A stretch of DNA of 64,000 bases from Streptomyces sp. NRRL F-5135 (GCF_000719775.1 NZ_JOHR01000005.1:186001-250000), one strand, 5' to 3'; counted from the first letter of the stretch, positions 7,886-16,477 are shown. Notes: a model not told the origin generated them from the letters alone. Made by a program: numbers and translations.

Positions 7886-9607
7886 ATGACCGCCCGGCTC
7901 AGCCCCCAGCAGCTCTCCGAGAAGCACCGGCCCACGCTCGACCGCGCGCTGGAGACGATCCGCACCCGCGCCTACTGGTCACCGCACCCCGAACACCCGA
8001 AGGCGTACGGGGAGAGCGCGCCGGCGGACGGGCTCGCCGCCTTCCAGGCCCTGCGCGGGACCCGCTTCGAGCTGGACCAGCCGGGTACGGACGGCTGGAC
8101 GGGCGGCGAGGTCTCGCCGTACGGCCCGGCGCTGGAGATCGAGTATCCCCACGCGGACCCGGACGTCCTGCTCCCCGCGATGCGGGCGGGCATGGCCGCC
8201 TGGCGTGACGCGGGACCCGAGACCCGGGCGCTGGTCTGCCTGGAGATCCTGGCCCGGATCAGCGCCCGCACGCACGAGTTCGCGCACGCGGTGATGCACA
8301 CGAGCGGGCAGGCGTTCATGATGGCGTTCCAGGCGGGCGGCCCGCACGCCCAGGACCGCGGCCTGGAGGCGGTGGCCTACGCGTACGCGGAGCAGACCCG
8401 TACGCCCGGCGCCGCCGACTGGTCCAAGCCGCAGGGCAAGCGCGATCCGCTGCGGCTGCGGAAATCCTTCATCGCCGCGCCGCGCGGTGTCTCCCTGCTG
8501 ATCGGCTGCAACACGTTCCCGACCTGGAACGGATACCCGGGCCTGTTCGCCTCGCTGGCCACGGGCAACGCGGTGCTGGTCAAGCCGCACCCGCGGGCCG
8601 TGCTGCCGCTGGCCATGACGGTCCGGGCGGCCCGTGAGGCGCTGGCGGAGGCCGGATTCGACGCCAACCTGGTCGCGCTGGCCGTGGAGCGGCCGGGCGA
8701 GGGGATCGCCGCCTCGCTGGCGCTGCGGCCGGAGGTCAGGATCGTCGACTACACCGGGTCCACCGCCTTCGGCGACTGGCTGGAGACGCACGCCCGCCAG
8801 GCCGTGGTCCACACGGAGAAGGCCGGCGTCAACACGGTGGTCGTCGACTCCACCGACGACTACAAGGGGATGCTCGCCAATCTCGCCTTCTCACTGTCCC
8901 TCTACAGCGGCCAGATGTGTACGACCCCGCAGAACCTGCTGATCCCCCGGGACGGCATCACGACGGACGCCGGGGAGAAGTCGTACGACGAGGTCGTGGC
9001 CGATCTCGCGGCCGCGGTGGACGGACTGCTGGGGGACGACGCCCGGGCGAACGGGCTGCTGGGGGCGCTGGTCAATCCGGACGTGAAGGCCCGGCTGGAG
9101 GGCGCGGCCGACTTCGGGGACGTGGCTCTCACCTCCCGTGAGATCACCCACCCGGATTTCCCCGAGGCCGTGGTCCGCACGCCCGCGCTGGTGAAGGCGG
9201 ACGGTGCCCGCAAGGTCTGGGAGAAGTCCGGGGAGAGCGAGGGGGCCGGAGGCGGCGCGGAGGTGCCCTATCTCTCCGAGTGCTTCGGTCCGGTGTCCTT
9301 CGCGGTCGCGGTGGACTCGACACGGGACGCGCTCGACCTGCTGCGGCGGACGATCCGGGAGAAAGGGGCGATGACCGTCGGCGCGTACACGACCTCGCCG
9401 GAGACGGAGCGCGCGCTCGAGGAGGTCTGTCTGGAAGAGTCCGCGCAGCTCTCGCTGAATCTGACGGGCGGGGTGTATGTGAACCAGACGGCGGCGTTCT
9501 CCGACTTCCACGGCACCGGCGGCAACCCGGCGGCGAACGCGACCCTGTGCGACGCGGCTTTCGTGGCGAACCGCTTCCGGATGGTGGAAGTCCGCCGCCC
9601 GGAATGA
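7886..9607 (+). CDS. paaN: phenylacetate degradation protein PaaN (aldehyde-dehydrogenase-like)
   Basis: 573 residues. Aldehyde dehydrogenase superfamily, PaaN branch: SFIAAPRGVSLLIGCNTFPT, GNAVLVKPHPRAVLP, VDYTGSTAFGDWLE and SLYSGQMCTTPQN with the likely catalytic Cys near 345; a Glu lies in HTEKAGVN near 311. It lacks the C-terminal hydratase domain of PaaZ, so it would act only on the ring-cleavage aldehyde (3-oxo-5,6-dehydrosuberyl-CoA semialdehyde), with ring hydrolysis done elsewhere; that role is inferred from the family. The ATG at 7886 follows GAGGAG at 7869-7874. Divergent from paaH, with the operator and a DnaA box between them. Confidence 0.9.
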   Translation: MTARLSPQQLSEKHRPTLDRALETIRTRAYWSPHPEHPKAYGESAPADGLAAFQALRGTRFELDQPGTDGWTGGEVSPYGPALEIEYPHADPDVLLPAMRAGMAAWRDAGPETRALVCLEILARISARTHEFAHAVMHTSGQAFMMAFQAGGPHAQDRGLEAVAYAYAEQTRTPGAADWSKPQGKRDPLRLRKSFIAAPRGVSLLIGCNTFPTWNGYPGLFASLATGNAVLVKPHPRAVLPLAMTVRAAREALAEAGFDANLVALAVERPGEGIAASLALRPEVRIVDYTGSTAFGDWLETHARQAVVHTEKAGVNTVVVDSTDDYKGMLANLAFSLSLYSGQMCTTPQNLLIPRDGITTDAGEKSYDEVVADLAAAVDGLLGDDARANGLLGALVNPDVKARLEGAADFGDVALTSREITHPDFPEAVVRTPALVKADGARKVWEKSGESEGAGGGAEVPYLSECFGPVSFAVAVDSTRDALDLLRRTIREKGAMTVGAYTTSPETERALEEVCLEESAQLSLNLTGGVYVNQTAAFSDFHGTGGNPAANATLCDAAFVANRFRMVEVRRPE

Positions 9608-9651
9608 GGCCACCGCGAACGGAGGGCACCGGGACGGGAGCACGCCCCGTT

Positions 9652-9725
9652 CCGGTGCCCGGTCGGAAGGCCGGTGCCCGGTCGGAAGGCCGGCGGCGGT
9701 CAGAGGGACGGCGGCGGTCAGAGGG
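9652..9725. repeat. two adjacent short tandem duplications at the 3' end of the TrmH-type gene
   Basis: CCGGTGCCCGGTCGGAAGG is present at 9652-9670 and again, perfectly, at 9671-9689. Directly after it, CGGCGGCGGTCAGAGGG is present at 9691-9707 and 9709-9725. The second copy of the latter contains the stop codon of the minus-strand RNA methyltransferase gene (9718-9720). Confidence 0.9.
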
Positions 9726-10512
9726 CAGGTGGCTCGGGGATGTCGGCGTACCGCTGCACCCAGGCGTGCATCGCGATCGCCGCCGCCGCGCCCGCGTTGA
9801 TCGAGCGGGTCGAGCCGAACTGGGCGATCGAGCAGACCATCGAGGCGTGCTCGCGCGCCTCCTCGGTGAGCCCCGGGCCCTCCTGCCCGAAGAGCAGCAC
9901 GCACCGGCGCGGCAGCTCGGTCCGTTCGAGGGCCACGGCGCCCGGCAGGTTGTCGATACCGATGATCGGCAGCCCTTCCGCCGCCGCCCAGGCCGTCAGC
10001 TCGGCGGTGCCGGAGTGGTGACGTACGTGCTGGTACCGGTCGGTGACCATCGCACCGCGCCGGTTCCAGCGCCGTCTGCCGACGATGTGGATCTCCTTGG
10101 CGAGGAAGGCGTTGGCGGTCCGAACGACCGAGCCGATGTTGAAGTCATGGCTCCAGTTCTCCACCGCCACATGGAAGTCGTGCCGCCGGGTGTCCAGGTC
10201 CGCGACGACCGCCTCGCGCGTCCAGTACCGGTAGCGGTCGACGACATTGCGCCGGTCGCCGTGCGCCAGCAGCTCCGGGTCGTACCGCTCGTCCTCGGGC
10301 CAGGGTCCCGGGTGCGGGCCGACGCCGACCTCGGGGGTGAAGCCCTCGTCGTACTGCGTCGGCTCCGCGATCCCGGTCCGCACCGTCCCCCGCGCCCGGG
10401 TCACGGTGGTGCCGGTCGCGTCGATCTCACTGGTGTCACCGGCCGGCCCGGTCTCGTCGGCCGCACCCGCCGGCCCGGGCACACCGGCCACCGCTGGTCT
10501 CTCACTGCTCAC
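9718..10512 (-). CDS. TrmH/SpoU-family RNA 2'-O-methyltransferase
   Basis: 264 residues. C-terminal SPOUT domain with the three family motifs: ENWSHDFNIGSVVRTANAFL (motif 1, Asn/Arg), LLFGQEGPGL (motif 2) and STRSINAGAAAAIAMHAW (motif 3). An N-terminal extension of about 85 residues is acidic and Ala/Gly/Thr-rich. Family members methylate ribose 2'-OH in tRNA or rRNA using SAM; the target is not readable from sequence. The start overlaps the HTTM stop by 11 nt, so it is the last gene of a three-gene minus-strand group with DUF5819 and HTTM. Confidence 0.85.
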   Translation of the reverse strand: MSSERPAVAGVPGPAGAADETGPAGDTSEIDATGTTVTRARGTVRTGIAEPTQYDEGFTPEVGVGPHPGPWPEDERYDPELLAHGDRRNVVDRYRYWTREAVVADLDTRRHDFHVAVENWSHDFNIGSVVRTANAFLAKEIHIVGRRRWNRRGAMVTDRYQHVRHHSGTAELTAWAAAEGLPIIGIDNLPGAVALERTELPRRCVLLFGQEGPGLTEEAREHASMVCSIAQFGSTRSINAGAAAAIAMHAWVQRYADIPEPPAL

Positions 10513-11845
10513 CCGACGAGGGTACGGGGACCCGTGGCGCCGGTGCCCCTCCGCTCTTCGGTACCGGCCGCCGCGGCCGGGTCGCGGCCCGGCCGCCGAG
10601 CCACAGCAGGAAGCCCGTGGGCAGGAACACCGCGTCCGCCGTGATCATGGCGAGCGAGAAGAAGGGCAGTCCGAGCAGGACGGCGATGCCCAGGTGCTCC
10701 AGCATCATGACGACGAGCAGCACGTTCTTGACCCGCCGGTTCAGGAGCGCGAAGGGGAAGGCCACCTGCACCGCGACCGTGCCGTAGGTCAGCAGCAGCA
10801 CCACGATGCCGTTGGCCGCCAGGAGATCGGAGAGGCCGGGCCACGGGGAGAAGTAGTCCAGCTTCAGCGGGTAGTACAGGGCGGTGCCGTCCTGCCAGCG
10901 GGAGCCCTGGATCTTGTACCAGCCGGCCGTGGCGTAGATCAGGCAGACCTCGGCCATGATCACGAGGAGCGCGCCGTTGTGCAGGATGTTGGCGAGCACG
11001 TCCAGCAGGGCGCGTGCCTCGCCCGTCGGGCCCCGGCGGTTCGCGAGCCACCACAGCCCCTGCGCGGCCCACATGCCCCAGCACAGAACGAGCAGCCACA
11101 CCTCGACGGTCACCCCGTCGGTCACCGTACCGACGAGGAGGGGAACGGCCATGACGCCCCAGAGGACCGGTCCGACCCGGTCCCGGACGGGAGCGGTGGC
11201 GGCGGCCCGCGCGGTGGTGGCGGCGCGCCGGGCGTCCAGCGACCACACCCGGCCGCAGCGCGTCAGCACGAGATAGATCGCCATCAGATGGACGACGTTG
11301 TCCCCGCCGTCGCCCACGAAGATGCTGCGGTTCTGGAGCGACAACACCCCGAGCATGAAGATCACGGACATGGTGCGGGTGCGCCAGCCGAGCATCAGCA
11401 GCGCGCTGGACAGCACGGCCACGGCGAACACCGCCTCGAACCAGACCGCGCTGTCCGACCACATGAGCGCGGTGAAGGCGTGGTTCCGCGCGATCAGCTG
11501 CCGCGCCATGTCCCAGCTCCACGGACCGTCCGGCCCGTACAGCTCCCTGCGGTGAGGCACCTCACGCAGCAGGAAGAGCAGCCAGGTACCGGCGAAGCCG
11601 ATACGGAGGACGGCGCTCTGGTACGGCCCGAGGGCGGTGGCCGTGACGCGTTGGACGGCGTGCGCCGCCCGCCGGCGGCAGGCGGCCACCAGGCTCGTGA
11701 GCGACGGAGGCGGAACGGACGGGGACGGGGACGGCGGGAACGGCGTGGACGGGTGGGAATCCGGGGAGCCGGATCCGGGCGGGTTCGCATCCGGGAGACG
11801 GGGGGTTGGCACCGGGCCGGGGCCCGGCGTGACGTGCTCGCTCAC
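10502..11845 (-). CDS. HTTM-domain integral membrane protein
   Basis: 447 residues. After a Pro/Ser/Gly-rich N-terminus of about 55 residues come many hydrophobic helices (SAVLRIGFAGTWLLFLL, AVFAVAVLSSALLMLGW, MSVIFMLGVLSL, GIVVLLLTYGTVAVQVAFPF, GIAVLLGLPFFSLAMI). The pattern matches the horizontally transferred transmembrane (HTTM) domain related to vitamin-K-dependent gamma-carboxylase. No soluble carboxylase domain is seen. The upstream DUF5819 stop overlaps this start (ATGA, 11842-11845), so the two are made together and probably form a membrane complex. The substrate is unknown. Confidence 0.8.
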   Translation of the reverse strand: MSEHVTPGPGPVPTPRLPDANPPGSGSPDSHPSTPFPPSPSPSVPPPSLTSLVAACRRRAAHAVQRVTATALGPYQSAVLRIGFAGTWLLFLLREVPHRRELYGPDGPWSWDMARQLIARNHAFTALMWSDSAVWFEAVFAVAVLSSALLMLGWRTRTMSVIFMLGVLSLQNRSIFVGDGGDNVVHLMAIYLVLTRCGRVWSLDARRAATTARAAATAPVRDRVGPVLWGVMAVPLLVGTVTDGVTVEVWLLVLCWGMWAAQGLWWLANRRGPTGEARALLDVLANILHNGALLVIMAEVCLIYATAGWYKIQGSRWQDGTALYYPLKLDYFSPWPGLSDLLAANGIVVLLLTYGTVAVQVAFPFALLNRRVKNVLLVVMMLEHLGIAVLLGLPFFSLAMITADAVFLPTGFLLWLGGRAATRPRRPVPKSGGAPAPRVPVPSSGEQ

Positions 11846-12552
11846 TCGCGGCTTCCCTCCGCACGGCCGTCACGGGCCCCCTCGGGGAGGTCCTCCGACG
11901 TCACCGTCCACCAGGACAAGGTCCGGTAGTACGGCCGCGTCCGCGCCTTCTCGTCGCTCCAGGGAGGCGGTGCGACGGCGGTCGTGACGGACCTGATCTG
12001 CACCCTTTCCAGCCGCCCGGCCGGCTCACGGTCCGCCAGACGCGACAGCACCATGCGGCGAACGTAGCTCTCCGAGAGCCGCCCGCGCAGGCCGTTGGGC
12101 CGTTCCTCCTCGTCGTGCGAGCCGATGTAGAAGTCCCAGCCCCGGCGCAGGGCGTTCTGGTTGACATGGCTGGGCAGCAGACTGCCCTGGATCGCCGCGC
12201 CGTCCTCGGCCGAGAGGTCGATCCAGCCGGTGGTCCGCAGCGCTCCGTCGGAGTCCGCGACCTCGGCACGCGCCTGGACCGCGATGTTCGACTGGACGGG
12301 GTTGGGCGCGAAGAGCTTCCAGTTCTGCTCGAACTCGGGATAGACCCAGTCGTCGACGGCCTCGTCGTACTGCTTGCTGGCCGTGTTCGACGGGGCGACG
12401 TGCAAGAACACCATTCCCAGGTGCACACAGGCCACCACCCCGACGGCCGCGAGCGCGACGGCGGCCACCACCTGGCCACGGCGTGAGAGGCCGGCTATGC
12501 CGACGCCGGGCGGCGGCCCGGCGCTCCCGCCCTTGTGGTCGTACGTATCCAT
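11842..12552 (-). CDS. DUF5819-family membrane-anchored protein
   Basis: 236 residues. One N-terminal membrane helix (QVVAAVALAAVGVVACVHLG, about 27-47) is followed by a domain with YPEFEQNWKLFAPNP, typical of DUF5819, and a charged C-terminus. The topology suggests a single-pass protein with its bulk outside the membrane. It starts with ATG at 12552, head-to-head with paaA, leaving 119 bp that hold a DnaA box and the paa palindrome. Function unknown; genetic coupling to HTTM is the main clue. Confidence 0.78.
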   Translation of the reverse strand: MDTYDHKGGSAGPPPGVGIAGLSRRGQVVAAVALAAVGVVACVHLGMVFLHVAPSNTASKQYDEAVDDWVYPEFEQNWKLFAPNPVQSNIAVQARAEVADSDGALRTTGWIDLSAEDGAAIQGSLLPSHVNQNALRRGWDFYIGSHDEEERPNGLRGRLSESYVRRMVLSRLADREPAGRLERVQIRSVTTAVAPPPWSDEKARTRPYYRTLSWWTVTSEDLPEGARDGRAEGSRE

Positions 12553-12583
12553 GCCGTCCCGATCCCCGCCGGTAGCCCGTCAG

Positions 12584-12592
12584 TTATCCACA
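12584..12592 (+). promoter_or_regulatory. DnaA box in the DUF5819/paaA promoter region
   Basis: Perfect TTATCCACA, 45 bp before the palindrome at 12638. Confidence 0.6.
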
Positions 12593-12637
12593 GGGTTGAC
12601 ACCCTACGGTCCGCCGCCACACCATTGAAGCCGACGA

Positions 12638-12651
12638 ACCGAACGATCGGT
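12638..12651. promoter_or_regulatory. PaaR-type operator upstream of paaA
   Basis: ACCGAACGATCGGT, identical to the site in the paaH/paaN region. It ends 20 bp before the paaA ATG, directly upstream of the ribosome site, so a bound repressor would block paaABCDE transcription. Confidence 0.75.
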
Positions 12652-12671
12652 CGGTGGACAGGGGGTCCCGG

Positions 12672-13736
12672 ATGACGACGGTGGAGGCGTTCCAGGCAGC
12701 GTTCGACGCCGCCGTGGCCGCTGACGAGCGCATCGAGCCGCGCGACTGGATGCCGGAGGCGTACCGCGCCTCGCTGGTCCGGCAAATGGCGCAGCATGCC
12801 CATTCCGAGATCATCGGCATGCAGCCGGAGGCGAACTGGATCACACGCGCCCCCTCGCTGCGCCGCAAGGCGATCCTGATGGCCAAGGTGCAGGACGAGG
12901 CGGGCCACGGCCTGTATCTGTACAGCGCGGCGGAGACCCTCGGCACGAGCCGCGAGGAGCTGCTGGACAAGCTGCACACCGGTCGGCAGAAGTATTCGTC
13001 GATCTTCAACTACCCCACGCTGACCTGGGCGGACGTCGGCGCGATCGGCTGGCTGGTGGACGGCGCGGCGATCACGAACCAAGTCCCGCTGTGCCGCTGC
13101 TCGTACGGGCCGTACGCCCGGGCGATGGTCAGGATCTGCAAGGAGGAGTCCTTCCACCAGCGCCAGGGGTACGAGCTGCTGCTGACGCTGAGCAAGGGCA
13201 CCCCGGCCCAGCACGAGATGGCGCAGGACGCGGTGAACCGCTGGTGGTGGCCGTCACTGATGATGTTCGGCCCGCCGGACGACGCGTCGGCGCACTCCGC
13301 GCAGTCCATGGCCTGGAAGATCAAGCGCCATTCCAACGACGAGCTGCGCCGGCGCTTCGTGGACATCTGTGTCCCACAGGCCGAGTCCCTCGGTCTGACC
13401 TTGCCGGACCCGGACCTCCGCTGGAACGAGGAGCTGGGGCGGTACGACTTCGGACCGATCGACTGGAGCGAGTTCCAGCAGGTGCTGAAGGGCAACGGGC
13501 CCTGCAACGAGCAGCGGCTCGACCGGCGCCGCCGGGCTCATGAGGAAGGGGCCTGGGTCCGGGAGGCGGCGGCCGCGTACGCCACGAAGCACGGTGCGCG
13601 TCCCGGCCGGCCGGGCGAGCACCCGCCGGAGGGACGACCGGCGGGACGGACGCACCGCGAGCGGCCGGAGAAGCCGGCGGAAGAGACCGGGACGCGGGCG
13701 GAAGAGACAGGGACGCATGTGGAGGCGGCGGTATGA
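12672..13736 (+). CDS. paaA: phenylacetyl-CoA epoxidase subunit PaaA (diiron catalytic subunit)
   Basis: 354 residues. Ferritin-like diiron monooxygenase subunit that epoxidises phenylacetyl-CoA to the 1,2-epoxide. Two carboxylate/His iron motifs are visible: [20 protein letters not shown] and [23 protein letters not shown] and [12 protein letters not shown] are also characteristic. The ATG at 12672 has AGGGGG at 12659-12664; a GTG at 12654 is in frame but overlaps the ribosome site. The last 45 or so residues (Pro/Arg/Glu-rich, with the near-repeat [14 protein letters not shown]) extend beyond the usual end of PaaA. The TGA overlaps the paaB ATG. First gene of paaABCDE. Confidence 0.95.
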   Translation: MTTVEAFQAAFDAAVAADERIEPRDWMPEAYRASLVRQMAQHAHSEIIGMQPEANWITRAPSLRRKAILMAKVQDEAGHGLYLYSAAETLGTSREELLDKLHTGRQKYSSIFNYPTLTWADVGAIGWLVDGAAITNQVPLCRCSYGPYARAMVRICKEESFHQRQGYELLLTLSKGTPAQHEMAQDAVNRWWWPSLMMFGPPDDASAHSAQSMAWKIKRHSNDELRRRFVDICVPQAESLGLTLPDPDLRWNEELGRYDFGPIDWSEFQQVLKGNGPCNEQRLDRRRRAHEEGAWVREAAAAYATKHGARPGRPGEHPPEGRPAGRTHRERPEKPAEETGTRAEETGTHVEAAV

Positions 13737-14023
13737 GCAACCAGGGCGACTGGCCGCTGTGGGAGGTCTTCGTGCGCTCCCGCCGGGGGCTGTCCCATAC
13801 GCACGCGGGAAGTCTGCACGCACCGGACGCGGAGATGGCGCTGCGTAACGCCCGGGACCTGTACACCCGGCGCAACGAGGGCGTGTCGATCTGGGTGGTG
13901 GAGTCCGCCGCGATCACGGCCACCTCGCCCGACGAGAAGGACCCGTTCTTCGCCCCGGCCGCCGACAAGCCGTACCGGCACCCGACGTTCTACGAGATCC
14001 CGGAGGGGGTGAAGCACCTGTGA
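13733..14023 (+). CDS. paaB: phenylacetyl-CoA epoxidase subunit PaaB
   Basis: 96 residues, the normal PaaB size. [21 protein letters not shown] and [20 protein letters not shown] are family hallmarks. In the known complex PaaB is a small non-catalytic bridging subunit needed for activity. ATGA overlap with paaA and GTGA overlap with paaC show tight translational coupling. Confidence 0.95.
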   Translation: MSNQGDWPLWEVFVRSRRGLSHTHAGSLHAPDAEMALRNARDLYTRRNEGVSIWVVESAAITATSPDEKDPFFAPAADKPYRHPTFYEIPEGVKHL

Positions 14024-14739
14024 CCGCCCCCTGGCACAGCGCGGCGCTGGCGCTCGGTGACGACGCCCTGGTGCTCTCGCACCGGCTGGGGGAGTGGGCG
14101 GGCCGGGCCCCGGTGCTGGAGGAGGAGGTCGCGCTCGCCAACATCGCGCTGGATCTGCTCGGCCAGGCCCGGATCCTGCTCTCCCTCGTCGGTGACGAGG
14201 ACGAGCTGGCCTATCTGCGCGACGAACGGTCCTTCCGCAACCTGCACCTGGTCGAGCAGCCTGGCGGCGACTTCGCCCACACGATCGCCCGCCAGCTCTA
14301 CTTCTCCACCTACCAGCGGTTCCTGTACGAACGACTCGCCTCGTCCGACAGCGAGTTCACCGCGCTCGCGGCCAAGGCGGTCAAGGAGGTCGCCTACCAC
14401 CAGGACCACGCCGAGCACTGGACACTACGGCTCGGGGACGGCACGGCCGAGAGCCATGAGCGGATGCGGCGGGCCTGCGAGGCGCTGTGGACGTTCACCG
14501 CCGAGATGTTCCAGCCGGTCGAAGGGCTGGACGCCGTCGACTTCCCGGCACTGGAAGAGCGGTGGCTCGATTCCGTCGCCTCCGTGCTGGAGCGGGCGAC
14601 GCTGACCGTGCCGGACGGACCGCGCTCCCGGGCCTGGACGGCCGGCGCGGGCCGGCAGGGGCTGCACACCGAGCCGTTCGGCCGGATGCTCGCCGAGATG
14701 CAGCATCTCCACCGCAGCCACCCGGGTGCGTCATGGTGA
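14020..14739 (+). CDS. paaC: phenylacetyl-CoA epoxidase subunit PaaC
   Basis: 239 residues. Ferritin-like structural partner of PaaA: LGDDALVLSHRLGEW, LEEEVALANIALDLLGQARI, FSTYQRFLYERL and VKEVAYHQDHAEHW. PaaC resembles PaaA but has lost the iron site and stabilises the catalytic core. It starts with GTG at 14020 overlapping the paaB stop (GTGA). The paaD ATG at 14733 lies inside its last codons. Confidence 0.94.
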   Translation: MTAPWHSAALALGDDALVLSHRLGEWAGRAPVLEEEVALANIALDLLGQARILLSLVGDEDELAYLRDERSFRNLHLVEQPGGDFAHTIARQLYFSTYQRFLYERLASSDSEFTALAAKAVKEVAYHQDHAEHWTLRLGDGTAESHERMRRACEALWTFTAEMFQPVEGLDAVDFPALEERWLDSVASVLERATLTVPDGPRSRAWTAGAGRQGLHTEPFGRMLAEMQHLHRSHPGASW

Positions 14740-15278
14740 CCGGCACACGCACAGGCACCGGCACCGGCACCGGTCGTCGCGAAGACGCGGCCCCGACGGC
14801 CCTGGAGGCCGAGCTGCGCCGGGTCGCGGGCCGCGTGCCCGACCCCGAGCTGCCGGTGCTCACCCTGGAAGAGCTGGGGGTGCTGCGCGCGGTCCATGTC
14901 TCGGAGGCCGGACGGGTCCAGGTCGAGCTGACCCCCACGTACACCGGCTGCCCCGCGATCGGGACGATGTCCTCGGACATAGAGCGCGCGCTGCACGAAC
15001 ACGGGGTGCCGGAGGTCACCGTCGTCACGGTTCTCGCCCCGGCCTGGTCGACGGACGACATCAGCGCCGAGGGCCGCCGCAAGCTCGCGGAGTCCGGCAT
15101 CGCCCCGCCCCGCCCGCGCGGTACGGACGGCGCGGTCCCGCTGACGCTCTCGATCCGCTGCCCGCACTGCGGCTCGGCCGGCACGGAGCTGCTGAGCAGG
15201 TTCTCCTCCACCGCCTGCAAGGCGCTGCGCCGCTGCACGGCGTGCGGCGAACCGTTCGACCACTTCAAGGAGTTGTAG
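14733..15278 (+). CDS. paaD: PaaD, iron-sulfur assembly-type accessory protein of the epoxidase
   Basis: 181 residues. The DUF59/MIP18 fold (VPDPELPVLTLEELGVLRAV, PTYTGCPAIGTM) is followed by a C-terminal zinc-ribbon-like segment with CPHC and CTAC (near 148 and 170). PaaD is required in the epoxidase operon, probably for metal or Fe-S delivery to PaaE. The ATG at 14733 overlaps paaC; a GTG at 14736 is the next codon and gives a GTGA overlap, so either could be used. The N-terminus has a Thr/Gly run (TGTRTGTGTGTG) from a GGCACC-type hexanucleotide repeat. Confidence 0.93.
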   Translation: MVTGTRTGTGTGTGRREDAAPTALEAELRRVAGRVPDPELPVLTLEELGVLRAVHVSEAGRVQVELTPTYTGCPAIGTMSSDIERALHEHGVPEVTVVTVLAPAWSTDDISAEGRRKLAESGIAPPRPRGTDGAVPLTLSIRCPHCGSAGTELLSRFSSTACKALRRCTACGEPFDHFKEL

Positions 15279-16346
15279 ATGTTCCATCCGCTCCGGGTCA
15301 GTGAGGTCGAGCCGCTCACGGACGACGCGATCGCGGTCACCTTCGCCGTACCGCCCGAGCTGCGCGAAGCGTTCCGGCACACCCCGGGCCAGCACATCGC
15401 CCTGCGCCGCGCCGCCCCGGACGGGGAGATCCGGCGTACGTACTCGATCTGCGCCCCGGCCGGTCCCGAGCCGGTGCTCCGGGTGGGAATCCGGCTGATC
15501 GAGGGCGGCGAGTTCTCCACGTTCGCCTTCAAGGAGCTGGCCGTCGGCGACACGGTCGAGGTCATGGAGCCGACCGGCCGTTTCGTGCTGACGCCGCGCC
15601 CCGGACGCTTCGCCGCGATCGTGGGCGGCAGCGGGATCACGCCCGTGCTGTCGATGGCGGCCACGCTCCTGGCGCGCGAGGACACCGCCCGGTTCTGCCT
15701 CGTCCGGAGCGACCGTACGGTCGCCTCGACGATGTTCCTGGACGAGGTCGCCGACCTCAAGGACCGCTATCCGGACCGCTTCCAGCTGGTCAGCGTGGTC
15801 TCACGGGAGGAGCGGCAGGCGGGGCCGCCGTCGGGGCGGCTGGACCGGAACAGGCTGACGGCGCTGCTGCCCGCCCTGCTCCCGACGGCCGACGTGGACG
15901 GCTGGTTCCTCTGTGGCCCGCTCGGTCTGGTCGTCGACGCCGAACGGGCCCTGCGCGCTCTCGGCGTGCGCCGTGACCGCATCCATCAGGAGATCTTCCA
16001 TATCGACGAGGGAACGGCCGGCGCCGCGGCCGGTACTCCGCCCGAGGCCGTACGGGTACGGGCCCCGGCCCACAGCACCCTCACCGCGACCCTGGACGGC
16101 CGCTCCGGCACCTGGCCAGTCCGGGCGGGCGAATCCCTGCTGGAGACGGTGGAGCGGGCCCGCGCGGACGCGCCGTACGCGTGCAGGGGCGGGGTCTGCG
16201 GAACCTGCCGGGCGTTCCTGGTCTCCGGTGCGGTCCGGATGGAGCGGAACTTCGCGCTGGAGCCGGATGAGACGGAGGCCGGCTATGTCCTGGCCTGTCA
16301 GTCCCGTCCGACCACGACCGAGGTGGAGCTGGACTTCGACCGCTGA
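15279..16346 (+). CDS. paaE: phenylacetyl-CoA epoxidase reductase PaaE
   Basis: 355 residues. It passes electrons from NAD(P)H to the diiron centre of PaaA. An FAD-binding domain (TPGQHIALRR, RRTYSICAPAG) and NAD domain (AIVGGSGITPVLSM, WFLCGPLGLV) are followed by a plant-type 2Fe-2S ferredoxin domain (about 265-355) with CRGGVCGTC and a final Cys in VLACQS. The ATG immediately follows the paaD stop codon. Last gene of the operon; the next gene runs the other way. Confidence 0.95.
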   Translation: MFHPLRVSEVEPLTDDAIAVTFAVPPELREAFRHTPGQHIALRRAAPDGEIRRTYSICAPAGPEPVLRVGIRLIEGGEFSTFAFKELAVGDTVEVMEPTGRFVLTPRPGRFAAIVGGSGITPVLSMAATLLAREDTARFCLVRSDRTVASTMFLDEVADLKDRYPDRFQLVSVVSREERQAGPPSGRLDRNRLTALLPALLPTADVDGWFLCGPLGLVVDAERALRALGVRRDRIHQEIFHIDEGTAGAAAGTPPEAVRVRAPAHSTLTATLDGRSGTWPVRAGESLLETVERARADAPYACRGGVCGTCRAFLVSGAVRMERNFALEPDETEAGYVLACQSRPTTTEVELDFDR

Positions 16347-16477
16347 CGCCGCACGCCACCGCCGGTCACGGGCGGGCGGCCACGCCCCGCCACCGGCAGC
16401 GCTCCCGCCCCGGACAGCGCCCGCGCCACCGACAGCACTCCCGGCACGCGCAGCACCGCGGGAGGGCACCGGGCGTC

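Noticed and set aside
7837..8208. Plus-strand ORF starting before paaN (MSSSLSQPQLDEELVPHDRP)
   Set aside because: Overlaps most of the paaN 5' end in another frame, and the likely ribosome site inside it serves paaN; no domain.
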